Source of the DNA: Pseudolactococcus reticulitermitis
GTDB taxonomy: Bacteria > Bacillota > Bacilli > Lactobacillales > Streptococcaceae
Length of the DNA stretch: 64,000 nucleotides
Assembly (NCBI RefSeq): GCF_002260845.1
Contig: NZ_BEDT01000004.1
Span: 1-64,000, forward strand
Direction: 5' to 3'
Positions 49,439-57,041 of this stretch are shown here, piece by piece (position 1 is the stretch's first letter; every line of letters starts with the position of its first letter). The notes beneath the pieces are model-generated. The model saw nothing but the letters and a program-made list of their open reading frames with translations, did no database searches and had not been told where the DNA came from. The translations under genes were made by a program, and so were the position numbers.

Positions 49439-49483
49439 GCAGATATGCAACTTTTTAAGATTGATGATTTTTAAGGTTAAAAT
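49439..49483 (+). promoter_or_regulatory. Rgg-box promoter C (ABC transporter)
   Basis: GCAGATATGCAAC (49439-49451), 26 bp, -10 TAAAAT (49478-49483); -35 TTAAGA. It faces promoter B, so boxes B and C form a divergent pair 16 bp apart. It reads into the 13-codon frame and the ABC transporter genes. Confidence 0.75.
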
Positions 49484-49506
49484 ATAAATCTATAAAGGAA
49501 CATAGA

Positions 49507-49548
49507 ATGAAAAGAAAAGATGATGGATTATTTTACGAATACGAATAG
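49507..49548 (+). CDS. 13-codon leader ORF before the ABC transporter
   Basis: MKRKDDGLFYEYE with AAGGA 8 nt upstream. Too short to call on its own, but it is the first frame after promoter C. It may be a leader peptide or chance. Confidence 0.3.
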   Translation: MKRKDDGLFYEYE

Positions 49549-49584
49549 CTTTAAATAATTTACAAAGAGAATCGAGGTTTTGAA

Positions 49585-50421
49585 ATGAGCAAAATGATTG
49601 AATTACAACATGTAACAAAAAAATTTAACGATAAAAAAGCATTATCAGATATTAGTTTTTCAGTATCTGAGGGAGAAATATTTGGTTTTCTTGGACCGTC
49701 TGGTGCTGGTAAGACGACGACGATTAATATTTTAACTGGGCAATTAGTTCAGGATAATGGACAGGCTTTTATTTTAGGTAAAAATGCAAAGGATATTTCC
49801 GCTAATGACCTTTTAAATATTGGCTTCATGAGTGATACGGTTGGTTTTTATGAAAAAATGTCACTCTATAAAAATCTAGAATTTTTTGCTAGATTTCATC
49901 ATGTTTCGACTGAAGTACTTGATGATTTGTTAAAAGCTTTAGATTTATATCAAGATAAGGATAAAAAGGCTGAGAATTTATCAACAGGTATGAAACAAAG
50001 ATTATTCTTGATCCGTGCCATTCTCCATACGCCGAAAATCTTATTTTTAGATGAGCCAACTTCTGGATTAGATCCAACTTTATCGCAAAAAGTGCATGAT
50101 ATTTTGTTTGATTTAAAAGAAAAAGGGGTGACGATATTTTTAACAACGCATGATATGAATGAAGCGACTAAAATTTGCGATAATATTGCCTTATTATATC
50201 AAGGCAATATTATTGAGTATGGTGCACCACAAGCTATCATTGACAAATATAGTGATGAAAATAAGGTCGTGATTAGATTCCAAAATGGGAAAGAAATAAC
50301 TGTTCCTAAAGAGGAAGTTGCTAACTATCTTGGACAATATGTAGTCAGTATTCATACCATGGAATCATCTCTGGAATCTATTTTTATACAATTAACAGGA
50401 AAGGCGTTTACAAATGAATAA
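49585..50421 (+). CDS. ABC transporter ATP-binding protein
   Basis: 278 residues. Walker A GPSGAGKTT (about 38-46), signature LSTGMKQRL (about 136), Walker B ILFLDEPTSGLD and H-loop TTHDM. C-terminal extension of drug/lantibiotic immunity-type ATPases. The stop overlaps the permease ATG by 8 nt. Ribosome site GAGG. Under promoter C, it should be induced with the small peptides, so export or self-immunity is the natural guess. Confidence 0.9.
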   Translation: MSKMIELQHVTKKFNDKKALSDISFSVSEGEIFGFLGPSGAGKTTTINILTGQLVQDNGQAFILGKNAKDISANDLLNIGFMSDTVGFYEKMSLYKNLEFFARFHHVSTEVLDDLLKALDLYQDKDKKAENLSTGMKQRLFLIRAILHTPKILFLDEPTSGLDPTLSQKVHDILFDLKEKGVTIFLTTHDMNEATKICDNIALLYQGNIIEYGAPQAIIDKYSDENKVVIRFQNGKEITVPKEEVANYLGQYVVSIHTMESSLESIFIQLTGKAFTNE

Positions 50422-51124
50422 AAAAGATAGATTAAAAAGTTTGATTTGGCTTAGAACACAATACTTGAAAAGCAATAAAGCTTTGTTGTATATATGTGTT
50501 GGGACGCCTATTGGTGATTTTGCTCTTCTATCTCTTATACCTAAATTTCACGGCAGTATACTTCTTTTAAGTTTTGCTTTAAATTTTGTATATAGTATGA
50601 CATCAGGTTCTTTTGTATCGATGATGATTGGAGAAGAAAAGGAAAAGAAAAATTTAAGAACATTGATTCTAAGTGGTGTCAAGATGCAGGAATACATTTT
50701 TTCTATTATTTTCTATCCTTTTCTATTCTCTATTTTTACTTGTATATTTTTCCCAATATTTTTTGGAGTAAGCATACCAAGTTGGCCTATTTATCTTATC
50801 ATTGCAATCTCAACATCTTTAATATTTATCCTAGCAAATTTATCAATTGGTTTATTAGCTAAAAGCCAAATGCATGCCTCTTTATTTACTTTTGGAATTG
50901 TTATGGTTGCAACATTTCTACCCATGTTAACAGATTTTTCGAATATTAAACCAGTAAAATACATAATAGATTGGTCATTTATTAGTGCTAATACCGAGTA
51001 CTTTATTAAATTGGAACATTTCAAAATAACAGATATTAGTATTATAAGTATGCTATTATGGATTGTAGGGTTATTTATTTTAACTCAATTTGCTTTTGCT
51101 TGGAATAGAAAAGAACATGATTGA
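50414..51124 (+). CDS. ABC-2 type permease
   Basis: 236 residues with six hydrophobic helices (about 23-45, 48-72, 95-125, 130-155, 160-180 and 210-230). Partner of the preceding ATPase. Size and composition match ABC-2 exporters or immunity pumps of bacteriocin clusters. A+T is high, unlike the nearby core genes, which fits acquired DNA. Confidence 0.8.
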   Translation: MNKKDRLKSLIWLRTQYLKSNKALLYICVGTPIGDFALLSLIPKFHGSILLLSFALNFVYSMTSGSFVSMMIGEEKEKKNLRTLILSGVKMQEYIFSIIFYPFLFSIFTCIFFPIFFGVSIPSWPIYLIIAISTSLIFILANLSIGLLAKSQMHASLFTFGIVMVATFLPMLTDFSNIKPVKYIIDWSFISANTEYFIKLEHFKITDISIISMLLWIVGLFILTQFAFAWNRKEHD

Positions 51125-51156
51125 TAAATAAAGTTTTGTCAATTATAGAAGAATTA

Positions 51157-51180
51157 TTTTTGCCAATTTTTTTGCCAAAA
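51157..51180. promoter_or_regulatory. Right integrase arm-type sites
   Basis: TTTTTGCCAA twice, 12 bp apart. It matches the doublet at 42848 at the other island end, and lies 100 bp inside the right att core. This indicates that the Rgg/ABC half belongs to the same recombining unit. Confidence 0.55.
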
Positions 51181-51279
51181 ATAAAAAAATGTAGTAGAAT
51201 TAGTTCAAATAAAAGAACCCAAATGCCTTTCTAATGCGTAAGTTTTCTGTATAAAAGTGTTGAATACGATGCTTTTTAT

Positions 51280-51330
51280 CTGCAGGGGGCATTAAATATA
51301 GGCTCTGTATCATTGATACAGGGTCTTTTC
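51280..51330. repeat. attR: attR core with native tRNA-Lys terminator
   Basis: CTGCAGGGGGCATTAAA (51280-51296), identical to attL, then a hairpin (GTATC/GATAC with flanking pairs) and TCTTTTC. This is probably the original tRNA-Lys terminator displaced by the island. Confidence 0.85.
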
Positions 51331-51461
51331 TTATAATTTTTTTCAGCCACTGTAGGATGTATCATTGAATAGAAAGATGTCGCATAGTGAATTATCATAA
51401 AATAGCTCAATTAATTTATTGTTTAAGGTATAAGATATTTTAAGCTTTCATTGACAGAATA

Positions 51462-51490
51462 TTGCGAAGATGATAAAAAAGGGGTATAAT
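51462..51490 (+). promoter_or_regulatory. Promoter of the aminotransferase gene
   Basis: -35 TTGCGA, 17 bp, -10 TATAAT (51485-51490). The leader then holds a hairpin (AAGGGCA with TGCC, 51503-51528) ending in TTTTTT before the start, which could attenuate transcription. Confidence 0.65.
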
Positions 51491-51555
51491 TGAATAAAAT
51501 ATGAAGGGCATATCGCAATCTTGTGCCTTTTTTCATACGAAATTGGGGTAAGCTA

Positions 51556-52731
51556 ATGGACGTGTCTAATCTTTTTAATTCGAACTTGGATCAAATCAAA
51601 ATTTCGGCGATTCGGCGTTTTGATCAGGAGGTGTCGAAAATTCCGGGGATGTTGAAACTGACGCTTGGAGAGCCAGATTTTAATACGCCTGAGCATGTCG
51701 AGGCTGCTGCTGTGGCTGCTGTTCAGGCGCACGAGAGCCATTATACTGGGATGTCAGGCTTGCTGGCTTTGCGTGAGGCGGCGAGTCAGTTTGTGGCTGA
51801 AAAATATGACTTGCAGTTCGACCCAGAAACTGAGATTTTGGTGACGGTCGGCGCGACGGAGGCGATTTCTGCTAGTCTCATGTCTATCTTAGTGACGGGT
51901 GACAAGGTGTTGACGCCTGCACCCCTGTACCCGGGCTATGAACCTTTGATTCAGCTTGCGGGTGCGGAAATGGTCGAAATCGACACGACGACCAATGGCT
52001 TTGTTTTGACGCCAGAAATGTTAGAGGCAGCCTTGATTGCCAATCCCGAAACCAAGGCTGTGATTTTGAATTATCCGTCCAATCCGACGGGTGTGACGTA
52101 TAACCGTGCAGAAATCAAAGCTCTGGCTGAAGTTATTCAGAAATATCCTGTCTTTGTTATTTCGGATGAAATCTACTCGGAGCTGAATTATACGGGCGAA
52201 AAGCACGTGTCGATTGCTGAATTTGCGCGTGAGCAGACGATTGTTTTAAATGGTCTATCTAAATCTCATGCCATGACGGGTTATCGGATTGGGTTTATCT
52301 TTGCGGACGCGGTTTTGACACGTCAGATTATTAAAACGCATCAGTATTTTGTGACGGCAGCGACGACCGTTTCGCAATTTGCGGCGATTGAGGCTTTGAC
52401 CAATGGTAAAGATGATGCGGCAACGATGAAAAAAGAATATGTCGTCAGGCGAGATTATATCATCTCACAGATGACACCGCTTGGCTTTGAGATTGCGAAA
52501 CCTGACGGGGCTTTTTATATTTTCGCTAAAATTCCTGTGGATTTAGAACAAAATTCCTTTGATTTCTTGCTTGATTTTGCTAACGAAAAGCAAGTGGCAT
52601 TTATCCCTGGGGCAGCTTTTGGCAAATATGGTGAAGGCTACATCCGTTTGAGTTACGCGGCGAGCATGACCGTGATTATAAAAGCCATGGCACGCTTGAC
52701 GGCATACGTGACTGAAAAGCGTGCCTTATAA
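51556..52731 (+). CDS. Class I aminotransferase (AraT/PatA-like)
   Basis: 391 residues from ATG 51556, with GGGG upstream; a GTG at 51523 would add 11 residues and is less likely. PLP-binding Lys in LNGLSKSHAMTGYRIGF (about 233), with NYPSNPTGV near 172 and RLSYAAS near 372. It transaminates amino acids such as aromatic amino acids, or acts in lysine synthesis (PatA). In streptococci a homologue (araT) precedes recO, as here. Confidence 0.85.
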   Translation: MDVSNLFNSNLDQIKISAIRRFDQEVSKIPGMLKLTLGEPDFNTPEHVEAAAVAAVQAHESHYTGMSGLLALREAASQFVAEKYDLQFDPETEILVTVGATEAISASLMSILVTGDKVLTPAPLYPGYEPLIQLAGAEMVEIDTTTNGFVLTPEMLEAALIANPETKAVILNYPSNPTGVTYNRAEIKALAEVIQKYPVFVISDEIYSELNYTGEKHVSIAEFAREQTIVLNGLSKSHAMTGYRIGFIFADAVLTRQIIKTHQYFVTAATTVSQFAAIEALTNGKDDAATMKKEYVVRRDYIISQMTPLGFEIAKPDGAFYIFAKIPVDLEQNSFDFLLDFANEKQVAFIPGAAFGKYGEGYIRLSYAASMTVIIKAMARLTAYVTEKRAL

Positions 52732-52851
52732 TCTCCTCATTTTTTATCAAGTGAAATGATGTTGCTTAATCTCCAGCAAGCATTGAAATTCCCTGATTTT
52801 GGGGAATTTTTTATTTTTGTTATAATGAAGTGATGAGAAGGTGTTGAGGAT

Positions 52852-53610
52852 ATGAAAAATGTTGAGACGCGTGGGTTGGTGCTGTTTAGTCGGCATTATC
52901 GCGAGCAAGATAAATTAGTCAAGATTTTTACGGAGCGTTTTGGCAAGCGGATGTTCTTTGTGAAAAATGCAGGAAATTCACGGTTTGCAAGTAGTCTTCA
53001 GAATTTTACGCAGCTTGAGTTGCTGGGGACGATTAATGACGATGGCTTGAGTTTCATTTCTGATATTAGTGAGGCGAGACCTTATCAGTTGATCAATGCG
53101 GATATTTTTGCTCAGGCTTATGCGAGTTATCTGGTTGGGTTGGCGGATGTCGCGCTACCAGATAATCATTACGATGCGCCGCTTTATGGCTTTCTGATGA
53201 AGTCGCTGGATTTGATTGAGGAGCAGATTGATATGGTCGTGGTGACTTTTATTTTTGAGTTGCAGATCATGTCGCGTTTTGGTGCGCAGTTGGATTTTGG
53301 GCAATGTGTGTTTTGCCACCGGCAAGATTTACCCATGGATTTTTCTTATCAATTTAATGGGTGTCTTTGTCGGCATCATTTTGATGCGGATATGAAGCGG
53401 TCGCACTTGGATCCCAATGTGATTTTTCTGTGTCACTCTTTTATGGCCATGGATTTAGAAAAACTACCGAGTATCAATCTGTCTGATGACATGAAAAAGA
53501 AGATTCGCGTTTTTATCGATGCGCTTTACGATCATTATATCGGTATACAGATTAAGGCTAAGAAGTTTATTGACGGTTTGGACGGTTGGGCTGATATTAT
53601 GAAAGGATAG
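52852..53610 (+). CDS. recO: DNA repair protein RecO
   Basis: 252 residues. N-terminal OB fold (1-about 80, TRGLVLFSRHYREQDKLVKIFTERFGKRMFFVKN), helical C-terminal domain with a Cys pair cluster (CVFCHRQ ... CLCRHH) that binds zinc. It loads RecA with RecR and anneals strands. Ribosome site GAGG 2 nt before the ATG. Confidence 0.92.
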   Translation: MKNVETRGLVLFSRHYREQDKLVKIFTERFGKRMFFVKNAGNSRFASSLQNFTQLELLGTINDDGLSFISDISEARPYQLINADIFAQAYASYLVGLADVALPDNHYDAPLYGFLMKSLDLIEEQIDMVVVTFIFELQIMSRFGAQLDFGQCVFCHRQDLPMDFSYQFNGCLCRHHFDADMKRSHLDPNVIFLCHSFMAMDLEKLPSINLSDDMKKKIRVFIDALYDHYIGIQIKAKKFIDGLDGWADIMKG

Positions 53611-53728
53611 CGTGTTTCGATTTCTAATTTTAAAACTAAATTAGCAAAAAAAACAATAATTGATGAAATATTTAACAAAAATATGTTATAATGAGTAGAA
53701 ACAATGGAAAATATAAGGAGATTAGGGA

Positions 53729-54367
53729 ATGAAGCACTTTAAAAAAGTAGGGTTAGTCTTTGCGGGCTTACTAGCAGTGGTCAGTCTGGCAGCATGTGCA
53801 TCGGAGTGGAAAGCATCAAACGCTGAGGAGTTTGTTAAATCATCTTTAGATGCGTTCACAAAAGGTGATACGAAAAAATATGCTGAAGTGACTAAGCAGA
53901 CTGAAAAAGAAGTCAAATCACAATTTGCGGCTGATATTGATGATTTAGCCAAAAGTTTTGATGGTCCAGGTGTCACTGAGACAACCAAAGCAGAGTTGAA
54001 GACGATGACGGTTGACCTATTAAAAATTTCAAAATATGATGTTAAATCTGCTGAAAAAACAAAAGATGGTTTTGAGGTTAAAGTTGCCGTCAAACCTTTT
54101 ATTGGTTTTGATACTCTTCAATCAGAGCTTGAAAAACAAATCACACCAGAGACGATTGAGAAGTCAGGTGTTGATATGACAAATCAGTCAGCAGTAAGCG
54201 AATGGGCGATGACTATCACGGTTGACATCATGAAAAAAGCAGTCCAAAACCCAACTTATGGACCTGAAAAAGAGATGACTGTAAAAGTTGACAAACAAGA
54301 TAAGGGTTACAAACTCTCTGATGCTGATATGCAAAAAGTAATTGCTTTCATGAGGAGTGGTAAATAA
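53729..54367 (+). CDS. Lipoprotein of unknown function
   Basis: 212 residues. Signal peptide with lipobox LAAC (Cys 23), then a mostly helical and beta domain (SNAEEFVKSSLDAFTKGDTKKYAEVT) of the kind annotated as DUF5105-like. Anchored outside the membrane. Own promoter region (TGTTATAAT near 53686) and GGAG upstream. Confidence 0.75.
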   Translation: MKHFKKVGLVFAGLLAVVSLAACASEWKASNAEEFVKSSLDAFTKGDTKKYAEVTKQTEKEVKSQFAADIDDLAKSFDGPGVTETTKAELKTMTVDLLKISKYDVKSAEKTKDGFEVKVAVKPFIGFDTLQSELEKQITPETIEKSGVDMTNQSAVSEWAMTITVDIMKKAVQNPTYGPEKEMTVKVDKQDKGYKLSDADMQKVIAFMRSGK

Positions 54368-54393
54368 TGTCAAAAAAATAAGCTAGATTCAGC

Positions 54394-55242
54394 TTATTTT
54401 TTTTGATTGTAGCGTTTCTTAATTTCAACTGCTAGGGCGGGATAATCGGTCATAAAGCCAGACAACTGATGGTTAAAGGCAAAATAGATGTCAACGTCAT
54501 TGTTTAAAGTCCAAGGTCGCAAGGGTTTGCCAAGTTTATCAAGTCTACCAGCATTTTTTTTCAGCCAATCGAGCCGAGGATGTAAATGGCTGATGTAATC
54601 AGTCGCCAAGCCTAGCTGCATTTTTTCTTCAGAGGTTGACATAAGCAAGCAAAAATCTGCGTCTGGTTCAAGCTCTGACAGGCGTTGAATCGACTGGAGA
54701 TTAAAGGAGCTGTAGCTATGAGAAAATGAAAACTGCTGAGAGGTGAGCAAGTCACTGGTCATTTTTTCAATGCCGACATACTGAAATTTATCTGTCTTGA
54801 TTTCGACATTGAGCACGCCTGTGAACTTTAGCTGGGTCAACAAATCCAGCACTTCAGACAATAAAGGCACTTTTTCAGCTGTATAGTCAGCGCTGAACCA
54901 GCTACCAGCTGAAAATTGCTGAAGTTCTGAAAAGGTCAGATTTCGGACAAGTCCTGTGCCATTTGTAGTGCGGTCGATGGATTCATCGTGAATGACGACG
55001 AGCTGGTTATCCTTGGTCAAATGGACATCAAGCTCAATGCCGTCAGCCCCTACTTTGATTGCCTCAGAAAAAGCTGCCAAGGTGTTTTCGGGTCGATTGG
55101 ACTTACTGCCTCGGTGGGCGAAAATCTGCGTTTCGACCAGCTCATCATGAAGAAACTGATAGATGTTTGCTTGAAACTTGCCACGCCGTGTTTTAAATTG
55201 ATCGCGACTTCTGCGCAACCATTTTTTAAGCCCTATCAACAT
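54394..55242 (-). CDS. Glycerophosphodiester phosphodiesterase
   Basis: 282 residues of the GDPD TIM-barrel. Motifs: AHRGSKSNRPENTLAAF (about 42-58, catalytic His and Asn), GADGIELDVHLTKDNQLVVIHDESIDRTTNG. Metal-dependent hydrolysis of glycerophosphodiesters. An amphipathic basic start may bind the membrane; no signal peptide is seen. 20 nt after trpS on the same strand. Confidence 0.9.
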   Translation of the reverse strand: MLIGLKKWLRRSRDQFKTRRGKFQANIYQFLHDELVETQIFAHRGSKSNRPENTLAAFSEAIKVGADGIELDVHLTKDNQLVVIHDESIDRTTNGTGLVRNLTFSELQQFSAGSWFSADYTAEKVPLLSEVLDLLTQLKFTGVLNVEIKTDKFQYVGIEKMTSDLLTSQQFSFSHSYSSFNLQSIQRLSELEPDADFCLLMSTSEEKMQLGLATDYISHLHPRLDWLKKNAGRLDKLGKPLRPWTLNNDVDIYFAFNHQLSGFMTDYPALAVEIKKRYNQKK

Positions 55243-55262
55243 TCGACCACTCCTGATGGTTT

Positions 55263-56285
55263 TTATTTAAAATAGTTAATCCCCATAGCGGATTTGACTT
55301 CATCCAAAGTCTGAGCTGCGACAGCCTGCGCTTGCTCAGAGCCTTTTTTCAGCATGTCATAAACCTGCCCCATGTCCTGCGCGTATTCTAAGCGACGAGC
55401 ACGAATGGGCGCAAATTCACGGTCTAAGACCTCGAGCAAGTAGCGTTTGGTTTTGACGTCACCGAGGCCGCCAGCTTGATACTGGGCTTTCATCTCAGCA
55501 ATGGTTGCAGCATCTTCGGGTGTGCCAAAAACATCGAGATAGTGGAAGACCATGTTCCCTTCGATTTTACCTGGATCTTCGACACGGACATGGTCAGGGT
55601 CGGTATACATGCTCATGACTTTTTTCTGAACGGTATCGGCATCGTCAGAAATGAAAATGCCATTGTTAAGTGATTTAGACATCTTGGCATTGCCATCGAG
55701 ACCAGGCAAGCGACCGGCATTTTCATTTTCAGGATAGAGGCCTTCTGGTTCAACGAGGACATCGGTTTGGTAAGCATGATTGAAGCTGCGGACAATCTCG
55801 CGCGTTTGCTCAATCATTGGTTTTTGGTCGTTGCCAACAGGTACAAGATTAGCTTTAAAGGCAGTGATATCAGCTGCTTGGGCGACTGGATAGACGAGGA
55901 AACCAGCTGGAATAGACTCGCCAAAACCTTTTTGAGCAATCTCTGTTTTAACAGTCGGGTTGCGTTCAAGACGTGCCAAGGACACGAGGTTCATATAGTA
56001 CATCGACAGCTCAGCGAGTTCAGGAATTTGTGACTGGATGAAAATGGTTGATTTGGCTGGGTCAAGACCAACGGCTAGATAATCTAAGGCAACTTCACCA
56101 ACAGACTGAATGATTTTTTCAGGCTCTTTGGCATGGTCAGTCAGGGCTTGTTGGTCTGCTAAAAAGACAAATAACTTGTATTTATCTTCATTTTGCAAGA
56201 GCACACGATTTTTCAATGAGCCAACGTAGTGGCCAATGTGGAGTTTACCTGTTGGGCGGTCTCCGGTTAAAATAATAGGTTTCAT
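55263..56285 (-). CDS. trpS: Tryptophanyl-tRNA synthetase
   Basis: 340 residues. Class I motifs: HIGH in [13 protein letters not shown] (about 13-25) and KMSKS in [11 protein letters not shown] (about 198). Charges tRNA-Trp. A T-box leader at 56340-56630 controls it. Confidence 0.96.
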   Translation of the reverse strand: MKPIILTGDRPTGKLHIGHYVGSLKNRVLLQNEDKYKLFVFLADQQALTDHAKEPEKIIQSVGEVALDYLAVGLDPAKSTIFIQSQIPELAELSMYYMNLVSLARLERNPTVKTEIAQKGFGESIPAGFLVYPVAQAADITAFKANLVPVGNDQKPMIEQTREIVRSFNHAYQTDVLVEPEGLYPENENAGRLPGLDGNAKMSKSLNNGIFISDDADTVQKKVMSMYTDPDHVRVEDPGKIEGNMVFHYLDVFGTPEDAATIAEMKAQYQAGGLGDVKTKRYLLEVLDREFAPIRARRLEYAQDMGQVYDMLKKGSEQAQAVAAQTLDEVKSAMGINYFK

Positions 56286-56339
56286 ATGAATAAATTCTCC
56301 TTATGGGTTCGTCTATAGTTGAGGCGATGAAAAGCTGAT

Positions 56340-56630
56340 AAACAAAAAAAGTCCTCGACAAAATCATTTGTCAAGGACGTTTACACGCGGTGCCACCTTA
56401 AATTACGGAAAACACTTCCCGTCTCTTAGCTCCCTCAAGCAAGGGATTGCGCGGTATCGGGCACAGCCGTGATGCTTATTGTTTTGCATCAGATTGAACA
56501 TCAGTTCGTTTCGCAGGCCATTCACTTGGTTGAATTCTTGTCTCGCAATGACCGACAAGTCCCTGAAAATTCGGATACGCTGGTGCGTATGACTCAAGCT
56601 ACTTCCTCTGCTAATGGTCTTATTTTACGA
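56340..56630 (-). promoter_or_regulatory. T-box riboswitch of trpS
   Basis: Minus strand: conserved T-box core GGTGGCACCGCG (56387-56398) followed by a terminator hairpin GTCCTCGACAAA/TTTGTCAAGGAC and T-run (56344-56378). A candidate specifier TGG (Trp) lies in GAATGGCCT at 56518-56520. Uncharged tRNA-Trp would stabilise the antiterminator. Confidence 0.9.
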
Positions 56631-56698
56631 TTATTCTGAGGGAATGTCAAGGTGTCAAAAGAGTGTGGAGATTTTTTATCAGTCGTATCAAGAAAATA

Positions 56699-56875
56699 TT
56701 ATGCTAACCTTTTAACTTGTTTCATACCGCCTGCAAAATAGGCTAAGCACACAACAAATAAAGAAATACAGCATTCCCACCAAGTCCATTTGCAAAATAC
56801 AGTCAGTCCTAATATGGTAAAAAGACAAATAGCCAGTATGGCATCTTTAGGCCCAATCGGTAAATTTGTGTACAT
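56699..56875 (-). CDS. Small membrane protein
   Basis: 58 residues, MYTNLPIGPKDAILAICL ending GGMKQVKRLA. Two hydrophobic segments (about 11-28 and 37-50) with Trp and Cys between. GAGG lies 11 nt before the ATG. No known family; too short for many gene callers. Confidence 0.55.
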   Translation of the reverse strand: MYTNLPIGPKDAILAICLFTILGLTVFCKWTWWECCISLFVVCLAYFAGGMKQVKRLA

Positions 56876-57041
56876 GATATTTTATCCTCTATCCTTCGTT
56901 TTATATTTTCTATTAAAGCACGATAAACTAAGAAAATAAAATATTTAAGTCGCATGAATTTAGAGCGTTCACGGGCTTTTTATTTCCCTGCAAAAATGCT
57001 AAAATGGAAACAGCACGTAAATTGAAGATAAGAGGACAAAA

